Below, piece after piece: positions 33,888 to 42,987 of a stretch of DNA of 64,000 nt (the stretch's first letter is position 1; each line of letters begins with the position of its first letter). The notes beneath the pieces were generated by a model. That model saw only the letters and a list, made by a program, of their open reading frames with translations, was not told where the DNA came from and made no database searches. A program made the position numbers and the translations under genes. Origin of the DNA: Chitinophaga lutea (GTDB taxonomy: Bacteria; Bacteroidota; Bacteroidia; Chitinophagales; Chitinophagaceae); NCBI RefSeq assembly GCF_003813775.1, contig NZ_RPDH01000002.1, positions 558,001 through 622,000 on the forward strand. The letters run 5' to 3'.

Positions 33888-36383
33888 CTATTCGAATTTA
33901 AAGGCGCTGCCAAGGATACCACCGAAGCCAATGCGAACACCTACACGCGTATCGGCCTGGCTCTGATAGCCGGCCACCACGTCTACCCTGATCACTTTGA
34001 AAATATTTTCCAGTCCTGCGAATACTTCCACATAATTATTGGCGCGGTTTACATAGAATGCGTTCGAACCGGCTACCAGGTTCCATTTCAGCCGGTTGAA
34101 CAACGGGATTTTATTGGTCAGTAAACCGTTGAAATGATGTTCAATGTTGTAGGTCGCATACAAACCCGCAGATGTGCTGTACTGGTAATACGGCGCCAGC
34201 TGGAAACTATTGACGTATTTGATGTTGTAAAAAGTCTGGTTGCCGTTAAAATGCTGCAGATCGGGGATGCTGACCTTTTTGCTGTTCAGGAAACCGCCTG
34301 CCGACACATTGTACTGCACCGCCCCGAACAATTTAAAGTTCTTATCGCCGCGCACGCCGAATTTCCACTTATCGAAATCCGCATCCAGGAAACCTTTGGT
34401 GTACTGGAATGAGAACGTGGGATAATCGGAGCCGATGGCCTGCCGGTAGCGCGGGTATTCTATAAAACGCTGCCCCGGCTGGTAACGCAGCCCTACCGAT
34501 GCCGCCAATACCTGCTCCCGCACAAAAGGCAGGTGGGCCAGCTCCTGCGGATGGTTGGGTGTAAAAGTTTTTTTGCCGTCTTTAAACAGTACGAAGTCGG
34601 TGGTATTTTCCAGCGGAATGCGATCCTCGTACGTCACATCGGCGCTGAGCTGCATGGCGTTCTGGAAGTTCCGCGAAAACTGTGCTTTCCCGAACCAGGC
34701 TTCGTACAGTTTCATGTAATTCTCTTTCAGGAGCAGTGTGTACAACGAGTTCATGACCGGGCCGATAGGGTTTTCGCGGTTGAACTGCTGCACTTTTTTA
34801 CCGCCGGAAAGCGTCCACACGTTACGCGATCCGAAACCGTCTTCGTTGTTGCCGAACAGGCGCAGGCTGGTGTATGCATTGAGGTGCGAATTGCTGAAGC
34901 CGTACCGGATGTTGTTTGTCCAGTTCAGCACACGGCGGTTACGCAGGCTGAAGGTCACGCCAGGCTCAACGGCCACCGACAAACCTTCCACCGTATTGTA
35001 ACTCAGGCCGCTCAGCAGCGACCGCATGTGAAACCGGTGCGTCCGGATGGTGGTGTCGCTTTTGAAATACCAGGTGTGCCCCCAGCCGTTCAGTGCGATA
35101 TCGTCCAGCTTCACCGGCTGCGGCTTTTTGCGCAGGGAATCGAGGTGGTACTTTGACCGGGCGGAATCACGCCGCGCGCGGGCGGTGCTGTCTTTCACCC
35201 GGAAATCCTTCGCTTCGTCCGCTTCCAGCGGCACGGGCCGGATACTGTCCCAATACTTCACATTCCGGTCGCCCGCATCTTTTTCGTACCGCATGATCAC
35301 TTTATTGAAAAATCCTTTCGGGAACACGGGATGCAGGTTGTAGTTCGAATATACCTGCACGGAATTGGCCACGAGGTCGAACCCGAACATCTTCAGCGCG
35401 ATGTACACCACCTGGTCTTTCGTACGCCATACTTCCGGCGTTACGGGCACATGCGTCTGGCGGATAATGAGTGTATCGATCAGCTCCAGCTGGTATTCCT
35501 TGGTGAGCATCAGGTCGGTGCTGTGAATGCGCCAGTCGTCTTCCGTAATATAAATATACCCGGCAAAGAGCGGTTCGTATTTGCGGCGGGGAATGACTTT
35601 GATTTTGTTCACGAGTTTATTGTCGTCCAGAAAAGTACCTTCCAGCCTGTACTTGTAATACAGCAGCGCGTTCTGCGAAATGGGCGAAATGAATCCCCGC
35701 GGGCCCAGCTGGGATGTGATGGCTTCCACGTTGTTGTCGTAAAAACTGATGGTGGCGGGAATGCTGAAACCCAGGCCCCCGCCGCTTTGCCGGCTGGAGA
35801 GCACATCCAGTTTGGTGTTGGGCGCGTCGTAATTCACACGGGTAACGGATTCCGACAAACCGAAGATCCCCTTCCCCGTGGAATCCACACCGATTTCGTC
35901 CGTATCTATTTTCTGGCCGAAAACCTTTTTGGGCATCCTGCGCATTTTCGCCAGCAATTTCATGTAGGTATCGACCGTGTATTTTTTGAGCTGGCTTTGG
36001 TAGAAAGAGCGTTTTTTGATCGCCTGGCGGATGATGGCATAGGCGGGATCTTCGCCACCGGATTTGATCACCACTTCCTTGATCTGCATGCTGAGCGGCT
36101 CCAGCACAAAGTCGAGCTGCACCGGCGCTTCGCCTGCCTGCACCGGCTTCTCCATTTTGCGGTAGCCCATATACTGGCAAATGATGGTGTAGGCGCCCGC
36201 GGCAACTTCCAGCTGGTACAGGCCGTCGGCGTTGGTGGTAACGCCGTTGGTGGTGCCTTTGATCATGACGGTAGCGAACGGCAGCCGGTCCCCTTTCTGA
36301 TTGGTGACGGTACCGCGGATAAGTGAGGCATGGGCTTGAGCGGCAACAAACAAAAACAGGGTAAGGAGTAAATATTTCATCAT
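33888..36383 (-). CDS. DUF5686 / carboxypeptidase-regulatory-like outer-membrane protein
   Basis: The 831-residue product has a signal peptide (MMKYLLLTLFLFVAAQAHA), a CarboxypepD_reg-like domain at 20-105 (LIRGTVTNQKGDRLPFATVMI), and the DUF5686 body: EDPAYAIIRQAIKKRSFYQ, YTVDTYMKLLAKM and, near the end, a beta-barrel-like region finishing GVRIGFGGILGSAFKFE. This is a common Bacteroidota outer-membrane family of about 830 residues with no known biochemical role; it is not a TonB receptor, because no plug domain is seen. It is transcribed alone and its stop is 200 bp from a long hairpin. Confidence 0.88.
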   Translation of the reverse strand: MMKYLLLTLFLFVAAQAHASLIRGTVTNQKGDRLPFATVMIKGTTNGVTTNADGLYQLEVAAGAYTIICQYMGYRKMEKPVQAGEAPVQLDFVLEPLSMQIKEVVIKSGGEDPAYAIIRQAIKKRSFYQSQLKKYTVDTYMKLLAKMRRMPKKVFGQKIDTDEIGVDSTGKGIFGLSESVTRVNYDAPNTKLDVLSSRQSGGGLGFSIPATISFYDNNVEAITSQLGPRGFISPISQNALLYYKYRLEGTFLDDNKLVNKIKVIPRRKYEPLFAGYIYITEDDWRIHSTDLMLTKEYQLELIDTLIIRQTHVPVTPEVWRTKDQVVYIALKMFGFDLVANSVQVYSNYNLHPVFPKGFFNKVIMRYEKDAGDRNVKYWDSIRPVPLEADEAKDFRVKDSTARARRDSARSKYHLDSLRKKPQPVKLDDIALNGWGHTWYFKSDTTIRTHRFHMRSLLSGLSYNTVEGLSVAVEPGVTFSLRNRRVLNWTNNIRYGFSNSHLNAYTSLRLFGNNEDGFGSRNVWTLSGGKKVQQFNRENPIGPVMNSLYTLLLKENYMKLYEAWFGKAQFSRNFQNAMQLSADVTYEDRIPLENTTDFVLFKDGKKTFTPNHPQELAHLPFVREQVLAASVGLRYQPGQRFIEYPRYRQAIGSDYPTFSFQYTKGFLDADFDKWKFGVRGDKNFKLFGAVQYNVSAGGFLNSKKVSIPDLQHFNGNQTFYNIKYVNSFQLAPYYQYSTSAGLYATYNIEHHFNGLLTNKIPLFNRLKWNLVAGSNAFYVNRANNYVEVFAGLENIFKVIRVDVVAGYQSQADTRVGVRIGFGGILGSAFKFE

Positions 36384-36489
36384 ATATCAAAAATAACGGA
36401 TGGCCTTACACGATATATGCGCCAGTTGCTGTTTTAAAGCAACTTTAACATGTCTTTCCCAATACCGCCTGGATAAGTTCAGGTGCCGG

Positions 36490-36840
36490 CTATGCCGTCT
36501 TTTTGTACCGCAGCACGGACGCCGATAGTGCGCTGAGTGCGCCGACGATGCCGCCAAGCACGGCGGTAATCACCACCATCATGCCGGGGGAAGAAGATTT
36601 CAGGATGAGATTGGCCATACGGGTGGCCAGGATGTGATCGTTGCGGGCGTCCATCATCGTGGCCAGGATGCCCCACAGGAGGAACACGGCCAGGAATCCG
36701 CTGATGAATGCTTTACCGGGAGATTGCGGGTATAACAGGGCTATTAAAAACGCAGCGAGGGCCACACTCCACCAATCCAGAAAAATACCAAGGATATAAC
36801 CGGTCGCCGCCGTTAATAATAGGGAGAGGATAAAACGCAT
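36490..36840 (-). CDS. Small integral membrane protein, four helices
   Basis: The 116-residue product has predicted membrane segments at about 3-20, 23-41, 46-63 and 86-107, with short loops and a basic C-terminus (LRYKKTA). A conserved-looking YPQSPGKAF loop lies between helices two and three. No family was recognised with confidence. It is a minus-strand gene upstream of the DUF5686 gene, with a spacing of 106 bp; the two could share a transcript, but no link in function is visible. Confidence 0.65.
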   Translation of the reverse strand: MRFILSLLLTAATGYILGIFLDWWSVALAAFLIALLYPQSPGKAFISGFLAVFLLWGILATMMDARNDHILATRMANLILKSSSPGMMVVITAVLGGIVGALSALSASVLRYKKTA

Positions 36841-36924
36841 AGAACAGACAATATTAAACAGTACTCAATTTAAGGAATCCGGCAAATATGCGGGCTGTCA
36901 TTTTGGGGGCGATGGCCGGGTTAT

Positions 36925-36968
36925 AAAAAAAGCCGTTGCGGGTGCCTGTTGTAGCGCCCTGCAACGGC
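36925..36968 (-). terminator. Terminator of osmC-metZ unit
   Basis: GCCGTTGC/GCAACGGC arms (36932-36939, 36961-36968) are followed on the minus strand by seven T. It lies directly after the metZ stop at 36977. Confidence 0.85.
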
Positions 36969-36976
36969 ATAAAAAT

Positions 36977-38167
36977 TTATTTGCTGGCTTCGAGCGCCTG
37001 CTGCACATCCTGGAGGATGTCGCCGATGTGCTCGAGCCCTACGGAGATACGGATAAGACCCGGGGTGATGCCCACGTTCAGCCGTTCCGCCTCGCTGAGT
37101 TTGGCGTGGGTGGTGGAAGCGGGATGTGAAGCGATGCTGCGGCTGTCGCCCAGGTTGGCCGTGAGGCTCAGCAGTTCGAGTTTGTCGAGGAAGCGCCGCC
37201 CTCTCTCGAGGCCGCCTTTCAGTTCAAAACAAACGATACCGCCGCCGCCGCTCATCTGTTTCTTCGCGATGGCATGTTGGGGATGGCTTGGCAGGAAGGG
37301 GTATTTCACCCATTCGAGGTGGGGGTTGCCTTCCAGTGCGGTCGCCAGCGCCAATGCGCTACCGGAGTGGCGCTCCATACGCACGTGCAAAGTTTCCAGC
37401 GCACGGCTCAGTACCCAGGCATTGAAGGGCGATAAAGCCGGGCCGGTGCTGCGGCAGAAGGCATACACTTCATTCACCAGTTCTTTGCGGCCCAGTACGA
37501 TGCCGCCCAGTACGCGCCCCTGCCCGTCGATCCACTTGGTGGCGGAATGCGTTACGAGGTCTACGCCCAGTGAAAGCGGCTTTTGCAATACCGGTGTGGC
37601 AAAACAGTTATCGACGTTGATGATGACGTTGTGCCGCTTCGCGATGCTGACCAGCGCTTCCAGGTCCACCAGGTCGAGGCCGGGGTTGGAGGGCGTTTCC
37701 ACGAAAATCATTTTGGTATTGGGTTTGATCAGCGCTTCGACACTTTCCGGTTTGGTGAGGTCGAAGTACGTATGCTCAATGCCCCATTTGGGCAGGAATT
37801 TCGTGATCACGGTGTGGGTGGAACCGAACACCGAGGCGGAAGACAGCAGGTGGTCGCCCGTTTTCAGGAAGGCCATAAAGCTGCCGAATACGGCGCTCAT
37901 GCCCGAAGCGGTGGCAAAGCCTGACTCCGCGCCTTCCAGCGCACACATGCGGTCGATGAACTCCTGTACGGAGGGGTTGCTGAAACGGGTATAGATATAA
38001 GCATCCGTTTCATCGGCGAAAGCAGCGCGCATCGCCTCCGCATCTTCATAACAGAAGCTGGAAGTGAGGTACAGCGGGCCGCTGTGCTCCATGTGCGAGG
38101 TGCGTTCGGATTGTATCCTGATAGCCTGGGTTTCCGGATGATAGGTTGGCTTGTTCTTTTTCTTCAT
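36977..38167 (-). CDS. metZ: O-succinylhomoserine sulfhydrylase-like PLP enzyme
   Basis: The 396-residue product is a Cys/Met-metabolism PLP enzyme. Lys211 in SATKWIDGQGR forms the Schiff base and Asp186 in IINVDNCFA contacts the pyridine ring. SGMSAVFGSF and the late LGDSRSIASHPASTTH motif bind phosphate and substrate carboxylate. Sequence layout is closest to MetZ sulfhydrylases, which make homocysteine directly from an O-acylhomoserine and sulfide. Its neighbour metX makes such an ester, so the two steps to homocysteine lie together. A cystathionine gamma-synthase or methionine gamma-lyase activity cannot be fully excluded. It is transcribed after osmC (18-bp gap). Confidence 0.87.
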   Translation of the reverse strand: MKKKNKPTYHPETQAIRIQSERTSHMEHSGPLYLTSSFCYEDAEAMRAAFADETDAYIYTRFSNPSVQEFIDRMCALEGAESGFATASGMSAVFGSFMAFLKTGDHLLSSASVFGSTHTVITKFLPKWGIEHTYFDLTKPESVEALIKPNTKMIFVETPSNPGLDLVDLEALVSIAKRHNVIINVDNCFATPVLQKPLSLGVDLVTHSATKWIDGQGRVLGGIVLGRKELVNEVYAFCRSTGPALSPFNAWVLSRALETLHVRMERHSGSALALATALEGNPHLEWVKYPFLPSHPQHAIAKKQMSGGGGIVCFELKGGLERGRRFLDKLELLSLTANLGDSRSIASHPASTTHAKLSEAERLNVGITPGLIRISVGLEHIGDILQDVQQALEASK

Positions 38168-38185
38168 CAGTTCTTTACTTTAAAA

Positions 38186-38605
38186 TCAGCTATTGAGCTT
38201 TACTTCCCATGTCAGGCTGGTTTTGCCCTGGCGGAGGGTTTCCGCAACAGAGCAGTATTTGTTCATGGAAAGTTCCACGGCGCGCGCCGCTTTGTCCGCG
38301 TCAATATTACCGCTGAGGTGAAACACGATATGCGCTTTTTCCCAGAGGGACGGCTCTTTGCCCTTTTCCCGCTCGGCTTCGATTTCGATACGGAAGTCTT
38401 TAATTTCCTGGCGCTGTTTTTTGAGGATCATCACCACGTCGATGGCGGAACAGCCTCCCAGGCCCATGATCAGCATCTGCATGGGGCGTACGCCGTTGTT
38501 CTTGCCGCCGTTCTCCACGGAGGAATCCATTAAAACCTTGTGGCCCTGTTCGTCCACCGCTTCCATGTTAAAGCCGTCGTCTATTCTTTGTAAAGCGATC
38601 TTCAT
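38186..38605 (-). CDS. OsmC family peroxide-reductase-like protein
   Basis: The start at 38605 (MKIALQRIDDGFNMEAVDEQ) fits the family; the longer frame runs far into metX antisense. The 139-residue product has the two reactive cysteines of the OsmC fold, Cys52 in MGLGGCSAIDVVMIL and Cys118 in MNKYCSVAETL. OsmC/Ohr proteins reduce organic hydroperoxides in the cytoplasm; this shorter YhfA-like type has a less sure activity. It is the first gene of a unit with metZ, which hints at a link with sulfur or thiol metabolism. Confidence 0.85.
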   Translation of the reverse strand: MKIALQRIDDGFNMEAVDEQGHKVLMDSSVENGGKNNGVRPMQMLIMGLGGCSAIDVVMILKKQRQEIKDFRIEIEAEREKGKEPSLWEKAHIVFHLSGNIDADKAARAVELSMNKYCSVAETLRQGKTSLTWEVKLNS

Positions 38606-38628
38606 ATGTGTTTGCTGGTATTTGACTA

Positions 38629-38636
38629 CAAAAATA
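38629..38636 (-). promoter_or_regulatory. -7 box of osmC-metZ unit
   Basis: On the minus strand TATTTTTG matches TAnnTTTG exactly, 23 bp before the osmC ATG. No exact TTTG is seen upstream; TTTA lies at a suitable distance. Confidence 0.5.
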
Positions 38637-38717
38637 CTGGTAAACCGGTAAAATACTAAATAACGGCGGAGATTATATGACAAGCCGCATTCATAAGCCG
38701 GAATATGTGACCTGTAA

Positions 38718-38749
38718 TTTGTAATTAGAAGCTGACTTTTGTAGGTTTG
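38718..38749 (+). promoter_or_regulatory. metX promoter
   Basis: TTTG at 38718-38721, a 20-nt spacer and TAGGTTTG at 38742-38749 match the Bacteroidota consensus exactly. The TTG start codon of metX is 18 bp downstream. Confidence 0.65.
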
Positions 38750-38767
38750 CGCAAATTTTGTTGAAAG

Positions 38768-39790
38768 TTGTCGTTGCAAACCTTCCATAGCCATCAACCA
38801 TTTACGCTCGAATCCGGCGAAGTATTGCCCGGCCTGGAGATTGCCTATCATACATACGGAACGCTCAACCGTCATGCGGATAACGTGGTATGGGTATGCC
38901 ATGCCCTCACGGCCAATTCGGACGTGGCCGACTGGTGGCAGGGGCTCATCGGCGACGGCCGCGTCATCGACCCGGCGCGCCACTTCATCGTATGCGCCAA
39001 CATCCTCGGGAGCTGCTATGGCACCTCGGGCCCGCTCAGCACCAATCCCGCCACGGGAGCACCCTACTACCGCAGCTTTCCGCAGGTCACCATCCGCGAC
39101 ATCGTACATGCGCACATCCTGCTGCGCAAACACCTCGGCATCGAACACATTCACCTGCTGGTAGGCGGTTCCATGGGCGGCTACCAGGTGATGGAATGGG
39201 CACTGATAGAACCGGAGCGCATCGGCAAACTGTTCCTGCTCTGCACCGGTGCGGCCGAAAGCCCCTGGGGCATCGCCGTTCATACCGCCCAGCGCCTCGC
39301 CATCGAGGCGGACGGTTCCTGGGAAGAAGCACAGCCCCAGGCCGGCGCCAAAGGCCTCAAAGCGGCCAGGGCCATCGGTATGCTCACCTACCGGAACTAC
39401 CAGACCTTTGTCCGCACACAGAGCGATCCCGACAAAGAAAAGACGGACCATTTCCGGGCATCGTCCTACATCCAATACCAGGGCGACAAACTGGTGAAAC
39501 GCTTCAATGCCCAGAGCTACTGGCTGCTCACCAAGGCGATGGACAGCCACAACATCGCCCGCGGCCGCCACGACGATATTACCACCACCCTGCGGCAGAT
39601 CACCCAACGGACCCTGCTGATCGGTATTACCAGTGATATCCTTTGTCCGCCCGAAGAACAGGTATTGCTCGCCACTCACATGTACAATACCATTTACCAT
39701 GAGATCGACTCTCCCTATGGCCACGACGGGTTCCTGATTGAATTCGAAAAAATAGGCCGCATCCTGAGCAGGTTTCTGGAGCAGGAATAA
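38768..39790 (+). CDS. metX: Homoserine O-acetyltransferase (alpha/beta-hydrolase MetX)
   Basis: The 340-residue product has the MetX alpha/beta-hydrolase layout: EIAYHTYGTLN, VCHALTANSDV, the nucleophile elbow GGSMGGYQ with Ser135, Asp290 in TSDILCPP and His319 in YGHDGFLIE. It transfers an acyl group from acyl-CoA to homoserine, the first committed step of methionine synthesis; acetyl is assumed, though succinyl cannot be excluded from sequence alone. The start codon must be TTG at 38768 (or TTG at 38774): an in-frame stop lies at 38762 and no ATG occurs before the conserved region. It is divergent from osmC-metZ. Confidence 0.92.
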   Translation: MSLQTFHSHQPFTLESGEVLPGLEIAYHTYGTLNRHADNVVWVCHALTANSDVADWWQGLIGDGRVIDPARHFIVCANILGSCYGTSGPLSTNPATGAPYYRSFPQVTIRDIVHAHILLRKHLGIEHIHLLVGGSMGGYQVMEWALIEPERIGKLFLLCTGAAESPWGIAVHTAQRLAIEADGSWEEAQPQAGAKGLKAARAIGMLTYRNYQTFVRTQSDPDKEKTDHFRASSYIQYQGDKLVKRFNAQSYWLLTKAMDSHNIARGRHDDITTTLRQITQRTLLIGITSDILCPPEEQVLLATHMYNTIYHEIDSPYGHDGFLIEFEKIGRILSRFLEQE

Positions 39791-39840
39791 TAATATCAGA
39801 TTTATTTGCCCTTTTAATTAGCTATTAATCAAAGCTTTAA

Positions 39841-39867
39841 TGGAAAACTTTTCGTTTTTCCAAAAAA
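39841..39867 (+). terminator. Possible terminator of metX
   Basis: A weak GGAAAA/TTTTTCC stem lies about 50 bp after the metX stop in AT-rich sequence. Confidence 0.35.
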
Positions 39868-40000
39868 GCGTTAACTTCTGATTAAATTTTATAATACCAA
39901 ATGCACCAGTAAACGGCCACGTGTATATTTTCCTTATATTTAATTTAAGCATTATCTAAATACTGTATCAGCCAATATCCTCTCATTAAATTCTCACTTT

Positions 40001-42883
40001 ATGAAATGCATTTTACGTATGCTGTGCCTGCTTGTTATCATATTGCCGGCCTCCCGGCAAATATCGGGCGCACAAACCCAGCACGTTATAACGGGCACAG
40101 TTGTTAACTCCTCCAACAGTCAGGGCCTGCCCGGGGTGAGTGTCAGCGTAAAAGGGGCCGCTACAGGGGCAGTGACCAACAGCAGCGGCGAGTTCCGCGT
40201 CACCACTACCCGCTCCCTGCCATTGACCCTTATTTTCTCCTATGTAGGTTTTTCATCACAGGAAGTGACCGTTACGGATGCAGGGCAGGCCGTAAACGTG
40301 CAGCTCGTTTCCACCGAAATACTCGGGCAGGAAGTAGTGGTATCTGCCAGCCGTGTTGCAGAAAGCATCCTGCAATCGCCGGTATCGATCGAAAAGCTGG
40401 ATACGCGGGCCATCAAATCCACGCCCGCTCCCACTTTCTACGACGCCATGGCCAATATGAAAGGTGTAGAAATGAGCACTCAGAGCCTCACCTTCAAATC
40501 CGTGAATACCCGTGGTTTCAACAGCAACGGTAACACCCGTATGCTGCAGCTGATCGACGGTATGGATAACCAGGCGCCCGGTCTGAACTTCTCCGTGGGC
40601 AACATCGTAGGCATTACCGAGCTGGACATGGATAACGTGGAAATCCTCCCTGGTGCGGCCTCCGCGCTGTACGGCCCCAACGCCCTCAACGGTATTGTGC
40701 TACTGAACAGTAAAAGCCCCTTCCAGTATGAAGGCCTCAGCGCCAATATAAAAACCGGGCTGCTGAACGAGTCCGGCAGAAGCAGCGCCACCACCGGATA
40801 TTATGATGTGTCCGTACGTTACGCCAAAGCATTCAATAATAAATTCGCCTTCAAGGTGAATCTCGGTTATATCAAGGCAGACGACTGGCAGGCATATGAT
40901 AAGCGCGACCAGAGCCTGCTCAACGGCCGCAACCTCAAAACAGGCGACCGTTCCAACCCAGGTTATAACGGCGTGAATATTTATGGTGATGAAACCAACG
41001 TGAACATGTACGGCAGCCTCCGGCCTGTAGCTACTACGCCCGGTCCCGGCAATGCCCTGGGCAACGGCATCGCACAGTTCGCCGCACAGGCAGGCCTGCC
41101 TGCCGCCACCATATTCAGCGCATTCATGCCCGACAGTGCCAACACCTTTGTTTCCCGCACCGGCTATGACGAACGCGATCTGGCCGACTACGATACCAAA
41201 AACCTGAAAGCCAACGTGGCCCTGCACTACCGGATACAAGGCAACCTGGAGGCCATTGCCCAGGGCAGCTACGGTACCGGTACTACCGTATACACCGGCG
41301 CAGACCGCTACTCTATCAAAAACTTTCGCATGGGCCAGTACAAACTGGAATTGCGAAGCGATAACTTTTATGTACGCCTGTATACCACACAGGAACGTTC
41401 CGGCGATTCATACGCCGTGGGTACGCTGGGCTCGGGCATCAACGAAGCCTGGAAGCCCAGCACCACCTGGTTCCAGCAGTATTTCGGCACTTATGCAGGC
41501 GCCGCTTTCCCGGCATTCGTGACGGCCTTCCAGCAGGCCAGGGCCGGGGGGCAATCGCCGCAGCAGGCATTCGGCACCGCCTCTGCCGCCATTAAAGGCA
41601 ACGCTGCCGGTTACCATGATGCCGCCCGTAAAGCGGCCGACCAGGGCCGCCTCCTCCCCGGCACCCCTGAATTCGACGCCGCTGCCAACAAGGTGAAAGA
41701 CAAACCCATTCCCGGCGACCTCGCCACCGGCATCGGAGCCAAGTTCATGGACAAAACCAACCTTTACCAGGCCGAGTTCATGTACAACTTCAAGAACCAG
41801 ATCGACTTCATGGAGCTGATGGTCGGCGGTAACTACCGTGTATATGCGCTCAACTCCGAAAAAACCATCTTCGCGCTCGACGACAACGGGAAGGAATTCC
41901 GGATCAACGAATACGGCGGCTATGTACAGGTTGGTAAAAAACTCCTTGAAGACAACCTGAAACTCTCCGCAGCGTTGCGTTACGACAAAAATGAAAACTT
42001 CGAAGGGCAGTTCAGCCCCCGTGTTTCCGCGGTGTATACATTCCTGAAAACACAGAACCTGCGGGCCTCCTATCAAACCGGTTTCCGCATCCCCCATACA
42101 CAGGATCAGTACATCGACCTGCTCACGCCGCAAGCCCGCCTGCTGGGTGGTCTGCCTTTCCTGCGCGAACGATACGGGCTCGACAAATCGCCTGTATTCA
42201 CACTGGAATCCGTACAGGCCGGTGCGCCCAAACAGTATACTTTCCGGGAGTTCAAACCTGAAAAGATCATTGCATTCGAGCTGGGGTATAAAGGCCTCAT
42301 TGCCGGCAAGTTGCTGATAGACGCTTACGTGTATTCCAACACCTTCAAAAACTTCAACGGCTCACAGGTACTGGTGAAACCGCTCGCTTCCGGTGGCAGG
42401 GAGATCTACTCCATCCCCGTGAACTACGAAAAAGACCTGAAATCGTGGGGCTGGGCGCTGGGGCTCGATTACAGCCTGCCCGCCAACTTCGTTGCGGGTG
42501 GTAACGTATCGTTCAACAAACTGCGCGACGAAGATGAGCTTGGCAGTTTCCAGGCCATGTACAATACGCCGCGGTACCGGTACAATATCTACGTGGGCAA
42601 CCGCAACATCGCCAACTCCAACTTCGGGTTCAATGTTACCTGGCGCTGGCAGGAAGCGTTCATCTGGTCATCTTCTTTCGTAGGCCCGGCCGTGCGGGTG
42701 AGCAACCAGGGCGAAATACCCGCCTACGGCACGTTAGATGCGCAGGTAAGCAAACTGTTCCCGAAACCCCGCATCACGGTGAAAATCGGCGGTGCCAACA
42801 TCACACAGAACACTTATGTTCAGTCGTGGGGGAACCCCACCGTGGGTATGCAGCTGTATGCAGCCATCGGATACAATCTCTAA
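40001..42883 (+). CDS. TonB-dependent receptor, 960 residues
   Basis: The product has a signal peptide (MKCILRMLCLLVIILPAS), a CarboxypepD_reg-like domain at about 28-110 (HVITGTVVNSSNSQGLPGVSV), a plug with FKSVNTRGFNSNGNTRMLQL and VEILPGAASALYGPNALNGIVLL, and a large barrel. An Ala/Gly-rich insert at about 475-560 (FPAFVTAFQQARAGGQSPQQA) looks like a long extracellular loop. The end is GMQLYAAIGYNL. It has no SusD partner, so it probably imports a smaller or metal-complexed ligand, or acts alone; this is not resolved. The upstream 210 bp are AT-rich and should hold its promoter. A terminator shared with convergent ychF follows. Confidence 0.9.
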   Translation: MKCILRMLCLLVIILPASRQISGAQTQHVITGTVVNSSNSQGLPGVSVSVKGAATGAVTNSSGEFRVTTTRSLPLTLIFSYVGFSSQEVTVTDAGQAVNVQLVSTEILGQEVVVSASRVAESILQSPVSIEKLDTRAIKSTPAPTFYDAMANMKGVEMSTQSLTFKSVNTRGFNSNGNTRMLQLIDGMDNQAPGLNFSVGNIVGITELDMDNVEILPGAASALYGPNALNGIVLLNSKSPFQYEGLSANIKTGLLNESGRSSATTGYYDVSVRYAKAFNNKFAFKVNLGYIKADDWQAYDKRDQSLLNGRNLKTGDRSNPGYNGVNIYGDETNVNMYGSLRPVATTPGPGNALGNGIAQFAAQAGLPAATIFSAFMPDSANTFVSRTGYDERDLADYDTKNLKANVALHYRIQGNLEAIAQGSYGTGTTVYTGADRYSIKNFRMGQYKLELRSDNFYVRLYTTQERSGDSYAVGTLGSGINEAWKPSTTWFQQYFGTYAGAAFPAFVTAFQQARAGGQSPQQAFGTASAAIKGNAAGYHDAARKAADQGRLLPGTPEFDAAANKVKDKPIPGDLATGIGAKFMDKTNLYQAEFMYNFKNQIDFMELMVGGNYRVYALNSEKTIFALDDNGKEFRINEYGGYVQVGKKLLEDNLKLSAALRYDKNENFEGQFSPRVSAVYTFLKTQNLRASYQTGFRIPHTQDQYIDLLTPQARLLGGLPFLRERYGLDKSPVFTLESVQAGAPKQYTFREFKPEKIIAFELGYKGLIAGKLLIDAYVYSNTFKNFNGSQVLVKPLASGGREIYSIPVNYEKDLKSWGWALGLDYSLPANFVAGGNVSFNKLRDEDELGSFQAMYNTPRYRYNIYVGNRNIANSNFGFNVTWRWQEAFIWSSSFVGPAVRVSNQGEIPAYGTLDAQVSKLFPKPRITVKIGGANITQNTYVQSWGNPTVGMQLYAAIGYNL

Positions 42884-42913
42884 CCTGACTACTTCTTACT
42901 TTGCCATAATAGC

Positions 42914-42952
42914 GAAGGCCTCCCGGATTTCCGGAAGGCCTTCTGATTTTGT
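42914..42952. terminator. Terminator between TonB receptor gene and ychF
   Basis: A 14-bp stem with one wobble pair (GAAGGCCTCCCGGA / TCCGGAAGGCCTTC) is followed by TGATTTTG on the plus strand, between two convergent genes. Confidence 0.75.
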
Positions 42953-42987
42953 TGTAACCCTCATGATTGCTCATGGGTATCTTTGGT

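Noticed and set aside
33725..33940. 71-codon minus-strand frame at the DUF5686 gene end
   Set aside because: It overlaps the gene end in another frame; no similarity recognised and no promoter.
38606..38767. SAM riboswitch before metX or osmC-metZ
   Set aside because: Both leaders are only about 15-20 nt from the -7 box to the start codon, too short for a known SAM riboswitch.
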